DNA of 64,000 nucleotides from Streptomyces sp. CB01201 (GTDB lineage: Bacteria; Actinomycetota; Actinomycetes; Streptomycetales; Streptomycetaceae). Below, piece by piece: positions 1-8,480 of this stretch. The translations under genes were made by a program, and so were the position numbers. The notes under the pieces were generated by a model. It made no database searches, was not told the origin of the DNA, and saw nothing but the letters and a program-made list of their open reading frames with translations. Position 1 is the stretch's first letter. Each line of letters starts with the position of its first letter. The DNA is taken from contig NZ_NNBJ01000004.1 in assembly GCF_002803085.1 (NCBI RefSeq), positions 379,571 through 443,570 of the forward strand. The letters are read 5' to 3'.

Positions 1-170
1 TCGGCCCGGGGCCGCTCTCCGCTTTCCCCGCGACGCGTCACCCGAAGGTGCTAATCCGGGTGGCTCGAAACGGCCTATTCCGACCATGCGCCTGAACGCC
101 GCCGCCCACGGGCCTATCCTCGCGAAGCCGTACGCAATGGACTGCCCGGGCGGATGGGGAGGTGGGGGCC

Positions 171-1622
171 ATGGCGGAGTCGAGGGGACTGCGGGACGTT
201 CCGGCGGGCGCGCGCCTCGCGGTCGTCGCCGCCGCCGCGGGGGCGGGCGCCTGCGCCCTGCCCGTGCTCCGCGGGGGCGTGCCCTGGGCGGCCGTCGCCC
301 TGCTCGCGGGCCTGTACGCGCTGTGCGAGTGGCCGGCCCGCTGCCCGATCCTGGCCGGCCGGGTCAGTGTGCCGACCGCCTCCGGCTCCTTCTTCCCGGT
401 GCTGCTCGCCGCCGTCTTCCTGCTCCCGCCCCCCGCCGCCGCCCTCGTCGCGGTGCCGGGCGCACTCATCGCGTACGTCGAGGACGAGCCGCGCCGGGTG
501 CGCCGGGCCTGGCGGGCCGCCGAGCTCGCCATCGCCGCCGCCGCGGCGGCCTGCGCCCATCAACTCCTCGGCGGGCGAGAGGCGTTGGGCGGCGGCAGCT
601 CGGCGGCGGCCCCCGACTTTCCGTACGCTCTGGTGCCCGCGGCCGTCGCCGCTCTCGTCTTCTGCCTGGTCCTGACCGCGCTCGACGGCCTCATCCTCGC
701 CACCGCCGAGCGCCGCCCGGTGCGCACCGCCTGGCGCGGCCTCCTGCTGCGCTCGCTCGCCCCGCACTGTGTGCACGGGCTCGCGGGACTGATGATGGCG
801 GTGCTGTGGCGCAGCCGGTTCGGGCCGCCCGCGGCGCTGTTCGTGCTGCTGCCGATGTACATCTCCTGCTGGGTCTTCGCCCAGTACCAGCGCGAGCGCG
901 CCGCCCACCAGGCGACCATCCGCGCCCTCGTCCAGGCCGTCGACATCAAGGACCGCTACACCCGCGGCCACAGCGAACGCGTGGGCCGCGCCTCGGAGAT
1001 GATCGCGCGCGAACTCGGCATGGAGGAAGGGCGGCTGGAGGTCATCCGGTTCGCCGGGATCCTGCACGACGTCGGCAAGCTCGGGGTGCCCACCCGGGTC
1101 CTCAGGAAGGACGGGCCGCTCACCCCCGAGGAACGGGCGGTGATCGAACTGCACCCCGAGTACGGCCACGAGATGGTGCGCGGCATCGGCTTCCTCGGCG
1201 AGGCCCGCGGTGCGATCCTGCACCACCACGAGCGGCTCGACGGCAGCGGCTACCCCTACGGCCTGGCCGGCGGCCAGATCCCCGAGGCGGCGCGCGTGGT
1301 GGCGGTGGCCGACGCGTTCGACGCCATGACGTCCACCCGCTCCTACCGGCGGGCCAGACCCGTCGCCGCCGCCGTCACCGAGCTGGAACGGTGTGCGGGC
1401 GCGCAGTTCGACCCCCGGATGGTGGCGGGCCTGGTGCGGGCGCTGTCCCGGTACGGCTGGCACGTGGAGGTCACCGCGGACCAGGCCGGAACCCCGGCCG
1501 CGCGCGGAAACGTGCCTCCGCCCCGGCCGCCGCGCGCCCCCGGGGCGGACCCGGGTCCGGACCGTCCCGCCGAGCCCGCGCGGCGCCCCGAGCCCCGCCC
1601 CTCCGACGTCAAGGGGGCCTGA
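171..1622 (+). CDS. Membrane-anchored HD-GYP domain protein
   Basis: Predicted membrane protein of 483 aa with a C-terminal HD-GYP phosphohydrolase domain, the family that degrades cyclic di-GMP. The N-terminal ~240 residues form several hydrophobic segments rich in Ala/Leu/Val. The catalytic part shows RGHSERV, then HDVGK (about residue 299), HPEYGHEM, and HHERLDGSGYP (about 352-361), followed by VAVADAFDAMTS. All signature residues of an active HD-GYP are present. ATG 171 is preferred over GTG 162 because the GGGGAGG run at 157-163 sits at a normal distance from it. The next gene starts one base after the stop, so the two are co-transcribed. The last ~40 residues are Pro/Arg-rich and probably disordered. 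Substrate is inferred from family only. Confidence 0.85.
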   Translation: MAESRGLRDVPAGARLAVVAAAAGAGACALPVLRGGVPWAAVALLAGLYALCEWPARCPILAGRVSVPTASGSFFPVLLAAVFLLPPPAAALVAVPGALIAYVEDEPRRVRRAWRAAELAIAAAAAACAHQLLGGREALGGGSSAAAPDFPYALVPAAVAALVFCLVLTALDGLILATAERRPVRTAWRGLLLRSLAPHCVHGLAGLMMAVLWRSRFGPPAALFVLLPMYISCWVFAQYQRERAAHQATIRALVQAVDIKDRYTRGHSERVGRASEMIARELGMEEGRLEVIRFAGILHDVGKLGVPTRVLRKDGPLTPEERAVIELHPEYGHEMVRGIGFLGEARGAILHHHERLDGSGYPYGLAGGQIPEAARVVAVADAFDAMTSTRSYRRARPVAAAVTELERCAGAQFDPRMVAGLVRALSRYGWHVEVTADQAGTPAARGNVPPPRPPRAPGADPGPDRPAEPARRPEPRPSDVKGA

Positions 1623-1623
1623 C

Positions 1624-2880
1624 ATGGCCCCCCGGCCGCCGGCCCTCGCGCTCGCCGTGCACGCCCTCGCCGGGGCGCTCAGCGTCTGGGCGATCGCGGC
1701 GACCCTGCGCGACGGGCTCGCCGACCCCGGCACCGCGGCCGCCTTCGGCACGCTCATCGCGGTGGGCGAGCTGGCCCGCTGGGGCGCGCGGGAGGGCGAG
1801 CGGGATCCGGCGCCGCTCGCCTCCGCGGGAGCGCTCGGCTACGCGCTGCTCGGCGAGAACGCCGGGCACGCCAGTGGGCACGGGGTGCTCCAGGTGATCG
1901 CCGTGGTGGTCGCCTCCGCGCTGCTGGGATCCGTACCGCATGTCGCCGTGGGACGCGGGCCCCGCCCGGACCAGGCGGCCCGGCGGGTGCTGACCGTCGC
2001 GTTCGCCGCGGTCTGCTTCCAGCCGCTGTACCACTCCGGACGGCTCGACGACTGGTTCGGGCGCGGACCGTACTTCGCGTTCGTCCTCCTGCTGCTCCTC
2101 CTGCTCACCGCGCTGTGCGACGCGGTGGTGGCCGCGCTGCTCCTGCGCGCCCGTACCCGCTACCCCTTCGGGCCGCTGCTCGGGGACGAGCTGCGCGGAC
2201 TGCTCGGCATCGCCTCCGCCGTGTGCGCGACCGGCACCGTGATCGCCCTCGCGGTCGCGGTCGCCGGGCTGTGGGCGCTGCCGGTGTTCTGTGCGCCGCT
2301 GCTCCTCACCCAGCTGGCCTTCAGGCGGTACGCGGCCGTGCGGACCACCTACCGCCAGACCATCACCTCACTGGCCCGCGCCACCGAGATCGCCGGGTAC
2401 ACCGAGCCGGGCCACGCCCGCCGGGTCGCCGAGCTCAGCCGGGCCGTAGGGCGCGAGCTGGGCCTGTCCGAGGGCGAGCTGACCGTCCTGGAGTACGCGG
2501 CCCTCATGCACGACATCGGGCAGCTCTCCCTGCTCGACCCGGTCCCCTCCGGGGCCACCGCCCGGCTGCCCGCGGCCGAACAGCGCAGGATCGCGCTGCT
2601 CGGCGGCGCGGTGGTGCGCCAGACCGGGGTGCCGTCCGATGTGGCCCTCATCGTCGAGCGGCAGGCCGACCCGTACCGGGAGCAGCCGCTGCCCGCCCGG
2701 ATCGTGCGGGCGGTGAACGCCTACGACGATCTGGCGGAGGGCGCCGAAGGGCCCGGCGGATCCCTGAACGCACTCGAACAGCTGCGCCTGGGCACCGGCC
2801 ACGACTACCATCCCCAGGTTGTCGAATCCCTGGCACGTGTGCTGGCCCGAGGCTGTCTGACCCGGGTGCCTCCTGGGTAA
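1624..2880 (+). CDS. Degenerate HD-domain membrane protein
   Basis: 418-aa paralogue of the preceding HD-GYP protein, read from ATG 1624 directly after its stop. An N-terminal block of about 220 residues has several membrane segments, including a Leu-rich stretch around residues 150-165. The HD region keeps HARRVAEL and LMHDIGQ (about residue 297), so the first metal-binding half is intact. The GYP half is missing: where HHERxDGxGYP should stand there is only VERQADPYREQ, and the trailing motif is RAVNAYDDLAEG. It may be catalytically altered, or act as a regulatory partner of its neighbour. Both genes have the same N-membrane/C-HD layout, which suggests a tandem duplication. Confidence 0.8.
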   Translation: MAPRPPALALAVHALAGALSVWAIAATLRDGLADPGTAAAFGTLIAVGELARWGAREGERDPAPLASAGALGYALLGENAGHASGHGVLQVIAVVVASALLGSVPHVAVGRGPRPDQAARRVLTVAFAAVCFQPLYHSGRLDDWFGRGPYFAFVLLLLLLLTALCDAVVAALLLRARTRYPFGPLLGDELRGLLGIASAVCATGTVIALAVAVAGLWALPVFCAPLLLTQLAFRRYAAVRTTYRQTITSLARATEIAGYTEPGHARRVAELSRAVGRELGLSEGELTVLEYAALMHDIGQLSLLDPVPSGATARLPAAEQRRIALLGGAVVRQTGVPSDVALIVERQADPYREQPLPARIVRAVNAYDDLAEGAEGPGGSLNALEQLRLGTGHDYHPQVVESLARVLARGCLTRVPPG

Positions 2881-2997
2881 CCCAGGAGTAATGAGCGGCC
2901 TTCCGGCCGGGCATGGTTGGATGCGAAAAGAACCCAGAAAACTGGGAGACCGTAAGACCGACCCGGTAGTCGGGGCCGGTCTGGGCAGGCGGGAATC

Positions 2998-3978
2998 GTG
3001 AGGATCTTCGGCAAGGGACGGCACCGGCCCTCCGCCTCGTGGCGGCAGGCCACAGACCGTGCGTTCACGCTGATCGGCGACGGCCGGTACGAGGACGCCG
3101 GGGCGCTGCTGACGCGCGCGGCGGACCTGGAGCCCTGGCTGTCCGAGTCCTGGTTCAACCTGGCGCTCCTGCACAAGTTCCGGCACGACTGGGAGCAGGC
3201 GCGGGCCGCCGGGCTGCGGGCCGTGGCGCTGCTCGACAAGGAGAGCGGCGCCCCCGACTGGTGGAACGTGGGCATCGCGGCCACCGCCCTCCAGGACTGG
3301 CCGCTGGCCCGCCGCGCCTGGCAGGCGTACGGCCTGAAGGTGCCGGGCGAGGCCACCGGTAGCGGCGAGCCCGTCGGCATGGAGCTGGGCAGCGCCGCCG
3401 TGCGCCTGTCGCCCGAGGGCGAGGCCGAGGTGGTGTGGGGCCGCAGGCTGGACCCGGCCCGCATGGAGGTCCTCTCCATCCCGCTGCCCTCATCCGGCCG
3501 CCGCTGGGGCGAGGTCGTGCTGCACGACGGCGTCCCGCACGGCGAGCGCGTCACCGCCGCGGGCCCGTCCTTCCCGGTGTTCGACGAGATCGAGCTGTGG
3601 GCGCCCTCGCCGGTGCCCACCTGGGTGGTCCTCCTGGAGGCCGCCACCGAGACCGACCGGGACGCTCTGGAGCGGCTGGCGGCCGACGCCGGCTTCGCCG
3701 CCGAGGACTGGTCCTCCTCGGTACGCCTGCTGTGCCGGGCCTGCTCCGAGTCGGAGATGCCCAGCGACGAGGGCGACGGCGAGCACCTCGACCCGCACGA
3801 TCACAGCGAGCCCGGCCACCCCGGCCCGCTCGGCCACCGCACCAATGGCGACCTGTGGGTCCCCGAGCGCGAATGCGGCATCGCGGCCCCCGCGGGCCTG
3901 GTGCGCGGCCTGCTCGACGGCTGGGTGGCGGACAACCCGGACAGCCGGGAGTGGCGGGATCTGGAAGAAGTCTGCTGA
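2998..3978 (+). CDS. Tetratricopeptide-repeat protein
   Basis: 326-aa soluble protein. The first ~110 residues contain TPR-like helical pairs (AFTLIGDGRYEDAGALLTRA, then SWFNLALLHKFRHDWEQA), which usually mediate protein-protein contacts. The C-terminal two thirds are acidic, contain a Cys pair (LLCRACSESE) and a His/Asp-rich stretch near residues 258-275. No enzymatic motif was recognised. The start is GTG 2998, with a GGCGGG ribosome-binding sequence just upstream. It lies 56 bp before peptide deformylase on the same strand, so the two may be co-transcribed. Its role is unknown. Confidence 0.8.
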   Translation: MRIFGKGRHRPSASWRQATDRAFTLIGDGRYEDAGALLTRAADLEPWLSESWFNLALLHKFRHDWEQARAAGLRAVALLDKESGAPDWWNVGIAATALQDWPLARRAWQAYGLKVPGEATGSGEPVGMELGSAAVRLSPEGEAEVVWGRRLDPARMEVLSIPLPSSGRRWGEVVLHDGVPHGERVTAAGPSFPVFDEIELWAPSPVPTWVVLLEAATETDRDALERLAADAGFAAEDWSSSVRLLCRACSESEMPSDEGDGEHLDPHDHSEPGHPGPLGHRTNGDLWVPERECGIAAPAGLVRGLLDGWVADNPDSREWRDLEEVC

Positions 3979-4034
3979 ACCGGCCTTAGGCTTGTACGGA
4001 TCGAATCGGGTTTTCAGGAAGGCGTACGGCGGAC

Positions 4035-4667
4035 ATGGCGCAGCAGCAGACGGACCAGCAGGTCGAGAACGACGGGTTCGTCGTGGACACGGAGGACTGC
4101 GAGGCGCGTGAGCTGGCCTACCGCGAGCGCGGCACCGCCCGCCCGGTCACGGTCGTCGGCAACCCGGTGCTCCACAAGGAGTGCAAGGACGTCACCGCCT
4201 TCGACGGGGAGCTGGCCCGGCTCATCGACGACATGTTCGCCAGCCAGAAGGCCGCCGAGGGCGTGGGCCTCGCGGCCAACCAGATCGGCGTGGACCTGAA
4301 GGTCTTCGTGTACGACTGCCCGGACGACGACGGGGTGCGCCACGTCGGCGTCGTCTGCAACCCGGTGCTCGAAGAGCTCCCGGCCGAGCAGCGCGTCCTG
4401 GACGAGTCCAACGAGGGCTGCCTGTCCGTGCCGACCGCGTACGCCGAGCTGGCCCGCCCCGACTACGCGGTGGTCAGCGGCCAGGACGCCGAGGGCAACC
4501 CCATCAAGGTGCGCGGCACCGGCTACTTCGCGCGCTGCCTCCAGCACGAGACGGACCACCTGTACGGCTACCTGTACATCGACCGCCTCTCCAAGCGGGA
4601 CCGCAAGGACGCGCTGAAGCAGATGGCGGAGGGCACCCCGCGCTACGAGACCGTGCCCAACAACTGA
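4035..4667 (+). CDS. def: Peptide deformylase
   Basis: Peptide deformylase removes the N-formyl group from nascent proteins, a metal-dependent cytosolic step. The three family motifs are present in order: GVGLAANQ (about residues 76-83), EGCLS (about 127) and QHETDH (about 170-175). The Cys and two His residues bind the metal and the Glu is the catalytic base. At 210 aa it is longer than the ~170-aa E. coli enzyme because of a ~35-residue N-terminal extension, common in actinobacterial paralogues. ATG 4035 follows an AGGAAGG sequence at 4016. The gene ends convergently with nrdB, separated by a strong two-way hairpin. Confidence 0.95.
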   Translation: MAQQQTDQQVENDGFVVDTEDCEARELAYRERGTARPVTVVGNPVLHKECKDVTAFDGELARLIDDMFASQKAAEGVGLAANQIGVDLKVFVYDCPDDDGVRHVGVVCNPVLEELPAEQRVLDESNEGCLSVPTAYAELARPDYAVVSGQDAEGNPIKVRGTGYFARCLQHETDHLYGYLYIDRLSKRDRKDALKQMAEGTPRYETVPNN

Positions 4668-4681
4668 CGTACGCCACCAGC

Positions 4682-4724
4682 GCGTTGAGGCCCCACTCCC
4701 CCCGAGGGAGTGGGGCCTCAACGC
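4682..4724. terminator. Bidirectional terminator between def and nrdB
   Basis: Perfect 18-bp inverted repeat (arms 4682-4699 and 4707-4724) with a 7-nt loop, between the convergent stops of def and nrdB. It has no long T tract, which is usual for high-G+C actinobacteria. Confidence 0.85.
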
Positions 4725-4740
4725 TTGCTTCGACTGCGGC

Positions 4741-5754
4741 CTAGAACTCCTCGTCGAAGCCGACCGAGCCCTCGACCGCGACCTGGTAGGCCGACGGGCG
4801 GCGCTCGAAGAAGTTCGTCAGCTCCTGGACGCCCTGGAGCTCCATGAACGAGAACGGGTTCTGCGAGCCGTAGACCGCCGGGAAGCCGAGGCGGGTCAGC
4901 CGCTGGTCCGCGACGCACTCCAGGTACTCGCGCATCGACTCGGTGTTCATGCCCGGCAGACCCTCGCCGCACAGGTCACGGCCGAACTGCAGCTCGGCGG
5001 CGACGGCCTCCTTCAGCATGTCGGTGACCTGCTGCTCCAGCTCGTCGTCGAAGAGCTCGGGCTCCTCCTTGCGGACGGTGTCCACGACCTCGAAGGCGAA
5101 GTTCATGTGCATCGTCTCGTCGCGGAACACCCAGTTGGTGCCGGTGGCGAGGCCGTGCAGCAGACCCCGGCTGCGGAACCAGTAGACGTAGGCGAAGGCG
5201 CCGTAGAAGAACAGGCCCTCGATGCACGCCGCGAAGCAGATCAGGTTCAGCAGGAAGCGGCGGCGGTCGGCCTTGGTCTCCAACCGGTCGAGCTTCTCCA
5301 CCTCGTTGATCCACTTGAAGCAGAACTGCGCCTTCTCACGGATGGAGGGGATCTCCTCGACCGCGTCGAACGCGGCCGCGCGGTCCTCCGGGTCGGGCAG
5401 ATAGGTGTCGAGCAGCGTCAGATAGAACTGGACGTGCACGGCCTCCTCGAAGAGCTGACGGCTCAAGTAGAGCCGCGCTTCGGGGGAGTTGATGTGCTTG
5501 TAGAGCGTGAGCACCAGGTTGTTGGAGACGATCGAGTCGCCCGTCGCGAAGAACGCGACCAGACGGCCGATCATGTGCTGCTCGCCCGGCGTCAGCTTCG
5601 CGAGGTCGGCGACGTCGGAGTGGAGGTCGACCTCCTCGACGGTCCAGGTGTTCTTGATCGCGTCCCGGTAGCGCTCGTAGAAGTCCGGGTAGCGCATGGG
5701 ACGCAGGGTCAGCTCGAAGCCCGGGTCGAGGAGATTCTTTTCGGTGGAGCTCAT
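4741..5754 (-). CDS. nrdB: Ribonucleotide reductase class Ia, small (radical) subunit
   Basis: Beta subunit of class I ribonucleotide reductase, which holds the di-iron centre and tyrosyl radical used to make deoxyribonucleotides. The 337-aa protein keeps the metal and radical residues at spacing matching E. coli NrdB: Asp73, Glu104, His107 and Tyr111. A second half-site follows in CIEGLFFY and DETMHMN. ATG 5754 shares its A with the nrdA stop (TAATG), implying translational coupling to nrdA. In S. coelicolor the homologous operon is described as nrdABS with an AraC-type nrdS gene. Here nrdB is followed directly by a terminator and convergent def, so nrdS is not in this position. Confidence 0.93.
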   Translation of the reverse strand: MSSTEKNLLDPGFELTLRPMRYPDFYERYRDAIKNTWTVEEVDLHSDVADLAKLTPGEQHMIGRLVAFFATGDSIVSNNLVLTLYKHINSPEARLYLSRQLFEEAVHVQFYLTLLDTYLPDPEDRAAAFDAVEEIPSIREKAQFCFKWINEVEKLDRLETKADRRRFLLNLICFAACIEGLFFYGAFAYVYWFRSRGLLHGLATGTNWVFRDETMHMNFAFEVVDTVRKEEPELFDDELEQQVTDMLKEAVAAELQFGRDLCGEGLPGMNTESMREYLECVADQRLTRLGFPAVYGSQNPFSFMELQGVQELTNFFERRPSAYQVAVEGSVGFDEEF

Positions 5755-8150
5755 TACTGGCAGGCCTCGCAGGACTCGGGGTTTTCCAGGGAGCAGGCGA
5801 CCGCGTCGGCGTCGGGGGCCGCCTGCTGGACGGGGATGGTGGTGGCGGCGGAGGCGGCCTGGGCGGCGCGGGCGATACGGGTCGCCGGGCGCGAGCGCAG
5901 GTAGTACGTCGTCTTCAGGCCCTGCTTCCAGGCGTACGCGTACATCGACGACAGCTTGCCGATGGTGGGCGTCTCCAGGAACAGGTTGAGCGACTGCGAC
6001 TGGTCGAGGAAGGGGGTGCGGGCCGCGGCCATGTCGATCAGGCCGCGCTGCGGGATCTCCCACGCCGTGCGGTACAGGGCGCGCACGTCGGCGGGGATCC
6101 AGCCGAAGTCCTGCACCGAACCGCTGGCCTCGCGCAGCGCCTCGCGGGACTGCGCGTCCCACACGCCGAGCTTCTTGAGCTCCTCCACCAGGTAGCCGTT
6201 CACCTGGAGGAACTCACCACTGAGCGTCTCGCGCTTGAACAGGTTGGAGACCTGCGGCTCGATGCACTCGTACACGCCGGCGATGGAGGCGATGGTCGCG
6301 GTCGGGGCGATCGCGAGGAGCAGCGAGTTGCGCATGCCGACCTTGGCGATGCGCTCCCGCAGGGCCGCCCAGCGCTCCGGCCAGGTCAGCTCGACGTCGT
6401 AGTGGTCGGGGTGCAGCACACCGCGCGCGGTACGGGTCTTGTCCCAGGCGGGCAGCGGGCCCGACCGCTCGGCGAGGTCGGTGGAGGCCTCGTAGGCGGT
6501 GAGCATGATCCGCTCGGAGAGCCGGGTGGAAAGGGCCTTCGCCTCGGGGGAGTCGAAGGGCAGCCGCAGCTTGAAGAAGACGTCCTGGAGGCCCATCGCA
6601 CCCAGGCCCACCGGACGCCAGCGGGCGTTGGAGCGGCCGGCCTGCTCGGTCGGGTAGAAGTTGATGTCGACGACCCGGTCCAGGAAGGTCACCGCGGTGC
6701 GCACGGCCTCGTCCAGGCGCTCCCAGTCGATCTCCCCGCCGCGGGCTCCCTCGACCACGAACGCGCCCAGGTTCACCGAGCCGAGGTTGCAGACCGCCGT
6801 CTCGCCGTCGTCCGTGACCTCAAGGATCTCGGTGCACAGGTTGGAGGAGTGGACCGTGTGGCCGGGCTCCGCCGTCTGGTTGGCGGTGCGGTTGGAGGCG
6901 TCCTTGAAGGTCATCCAGCCGTTGCCGGTCTGCGCGAGGGTGCGCATCATGCGGCCGTACAGGTCCCGGGCCGGCATGGTCTTCCGGGCGAGCCCGGCGG
7001 CCTCGGCCTCGCGGTAGGCGGCGTCGAACTCCTCGCCCCACAGGTCGACGAGCTCGGGCACGTCGGCGGGCGAGAACAGCGACCACGTGCCGTCGGCGTC
7101 GACGCGGCGCATGAACTCGTCGGGGATCCAGTGCGCGAGGTTCAGGTTGTGCGTGCGGCGCTGGTCCTCGCCCGTGTTGTCGCGCAGTTCGAGGAACTCC
7201 TCGATGTCGGAGTGCCAGGTCTCCAGGTACACCGCGGCCGCGCCCTTGCGCCGGCCGCCCTGGTTGACCGCGGCCACCGAGGCGTCGAGGGTCTTGAGGA
7301 ACGGGACGATGCCGTTGGAGTGGCCGTTGGTGCCCCGGATCAGCGAACCGCGGCCGCGGATGCGGGAGTACGAGAGGCCGATGCCGCCGGCGTGCTTGGA
7401 GAGCCGGGCCACCTGGTGGTAGCGGTCGTAGATCGAGTCGAGCTCGTCGAGCGGCGAGTCGAGCAGGTAGCAGGACGACATCTGGGGGTGCCGGGTGCCG
7501 GAGTTGAAGAGCGTGGGGGACGACGGCAGGTAGTCCAGGCGGCTCATCAGGCCGTACAGGGACGCCACTTCGTCCAGGGCGCGGACCGACTCGTCCTCGG
7601 CGAGGCCGGACGCCACGCGCAGCATGAAGTGCTGGGGGGTCTCGACGACCTTGCGGGTGATCGGGTGGCGCAGCAGGTAGCGGGAGTAGAGGGTGCGCAG
7701 GCCGAAGTAGCCGAAGCGGTCGTCGGCGCCGTCGGCGAGGGCGGTGTCCACCAGGGTGTTCAGGCGGTCCGCGTGCGCGCGGACGAACTCGACGGTCCGG
7801 TCCGCGATCAGGCCCTCGCGGTGGCCGGCCTCGACCGAGGCGGAGAAGGACACCGCGCCCTGGGTGGCGGCCTCTTCGGCGATGGTGATCGTCAGGAGCC
7901 GGGCGGCGAGCCGGGAGTAGGCCGGGTCCTCGGAGATGAGCCCCGCGGCCGCCTCGGTGGCCAGCTCGCGCAGCTCGGCCTCGTCGGAACGGGCGTTGCG
8001 GCCCCGCAGCGCGGCGGCGGCGACCCGGCCGGGGTCGGTGTCCGCGAGATCGGCGGTGAGCTGCGTCAGGGTCCGCAGCAGCGCGGTCCCGGGGGCATCC
8101 GCGAGCTCTTCGGTGATCGCTGAAGCGGGATCCGCTGGGGCGATGGTCAC
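5754..8150 (-). CDS. nrdA: Ribonucleotide reductase class Ia, large (catalytic) subunit
   Basis: Alpha subunit of class I ribonucleotide reductase, 798 aa. Visible family features are the active-site region SSNLCTEI, the NLGSVNLGAFV segment and a C-terminal redox tail with paired cysteines (CSLENPESCEACQ) that passes electrons from thioredoxin. No N-terminal ATP-cone (about 90 residues) is evident, as the protein begins with a different helical region. GTG 8150 is chosen because GAGGAG lies 9 nt upstream; GTG 8174 is an in-frame alternative. The gene is first in a two-gene operon with nrdB, and sits behind a cobalamin riboswitch and probable NrdR boxes. It would therefore be shut off when B12 lets the class II enzyme work. 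Confidence 0.93.
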   Translation of the reverse strand: MTIAPADPASAITEELADAPGTALLRTLTQLTADLADTDPGRVAAAALRGRNARSDEAELRELATEAAAGLISEDPAYSRLAARLLTITIAEEAATQGAVSFSASVEAGHREGLIADRTVEFVRAHADRLNTLVDTALADGADDRFGYFGLRTLYSRYLLRHPITRKVVETPQHFMLRVASGLAEDESVRALDEVASLYGLMSRLDYLPSSPTLFNSGTRHPQMSSCYLLDSPLDELDSIYDRYHQVARLSKHAGGIGLSYSRIRGRGSLIRGTNGHSNGIVPFLKTLDASVAAVNQGGRRKGAAAVYLETWHSDIEEFLELRDNTGEDQRRTHNLNLAHWIPDEFMRRVDADGTWSLFSPADVPELVDLWGEEFDAAYREAEAAGLARKTMPARDLYGRMMRTLAQTGNGWMTFKDASNRTANQTAEPGHTVHSSNLCTEILEVTDDGETAVCNLGSVNLGAFVVEGARGGEIDWERLDEAVRTAVTFLDRVVDINFYPTEQAGRSNARWRPVGLGAMGLQDVFFKLRLPFDSPEAKALSTRLSERIMLTAYEASTDLAERSGPLPAWDKTRTARGVLHPDHYDVELTWPERWAALRERIAKVGMRNSLLLAIAPTATIASIAGVYECIEPQVSNLFKRETLSGEFLQVNGYLVEELKKLGVWDAQSREALREASGSVQDFGWIPADVRALYRTAWEIPQRGLIDMAAARTPFLDQSQSLNLFLETPTIGKLSSMYAYAWKQGLKTTYYLRSRPATRIARAAQAASAATTIPVQQAAPDADAVACSLENPESCEACQ

Positions 8151-8224
8151 GTGGGGGCACTCCTCGCTCGGCACGGGGCCTTCGGAGGAGGCGTCGGCGC
8201 GCGTCGGGGCAGCCCGCAGCGCGT

Positions 8225-8255
8225 CGTCCGCCGGCCCAACCGCGAGGCCCGGACG
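8225..8255 (-). terminator. Leader hairpin in the nrdAB expression platform
   Basis: Between the riboswitch core and nrdA, the leftward RNA can pair CGTCCGGGCC with GGCCGGCGGACG. This could be the attenuator or part of an RBS-occluding fold used by the B12 switch. It lacks a U tract, so transcriptional termination is not certain. Confidence 0.4.
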
Positions 8256-8280
8256 TCTGGCATCCGGTTCGGACGACCCG

Positions 8281-8390
8281 GACGCACCGTCGGCAGGTGC
8301 TCGGACTCGACCCGTACATAGACGTACAGGTCATACCGTTGCGGGACAGTTCCGGATTCCCACCGGATTCCCCTGCGGCGACAGCGAGGA
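8281..8390 (-). ncRNA. Cobalamin (AdoCbl) riboswitch upstream of nrdAB
   Basis: On the minus strand the leader contains the conserved cobalamin aptamer core: GGGGAATCCGGTGGGAATCC followed by CTGTCCCGCAACGGTA. About 40 nt later comes the B12 box (AGTCCGAGCACCTGCC) near 8290-8308. This is the aptamer known to repress the Streptomyces class Ia nrdABS operon when adenosylcobalamin is available. The aptamer starts just downstream of the putative NrdR boxes and ends ~130 nt before the nrdA start. The exact 5' and 3' limits are approximate. Confidence 0.9.
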
Positions 8391-8392
8391 CG

Positions 8393-8440
8393 AGCATACA
8401 TGTGGGGGGTGCTCACTGAGGCACCCCCCACATGTTGTGT
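8393..8440. promoter_or_regulatory. Pair of putative NrdR boxes in the nrdAB promoter
   Basis: Two ACATGT-centred sites (centres 8400.5 and 8432.5) are exactly 32 bp apart and in opposite orientation, each flanked by a C6/G6 run. Together they form a 15-bp perfect inverted repeat (8398-8412 / 8421-8435). NrdR boxes typically occur as two 16-bp sites about three helical turns apart upstream of nrd operons. The position immediately before the riboswitch fits the nrdAB promoter. A plain hairpin is the alternative reading. Confidence 0.6.
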
Positions 8441-8480
8441 CGCCGGGAGCTTCACCCCGGATGTCATACGGCGAGCCGCC

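Noticed and set aside
86..1897. Long plus-strand frame across the HD-GYP gene
   Set aside because: Arg/Pro/Gly-rich composition of a shifted frame over a clearly recognisable HD-GYP gene.
8398..8435. Palindrome as an intrinsic terminator
   Set aside because: It lies between divergent genes, and ACATGT centres are 32 bp apart as for NrdR boxes; kept as an operator, though not proven.
8400..8480. Upstream in-frame ATG for the Uma2 gene
   Set aside because: The added residues would be encoded by the NrdR-like palindrome, and have no family resemblance.
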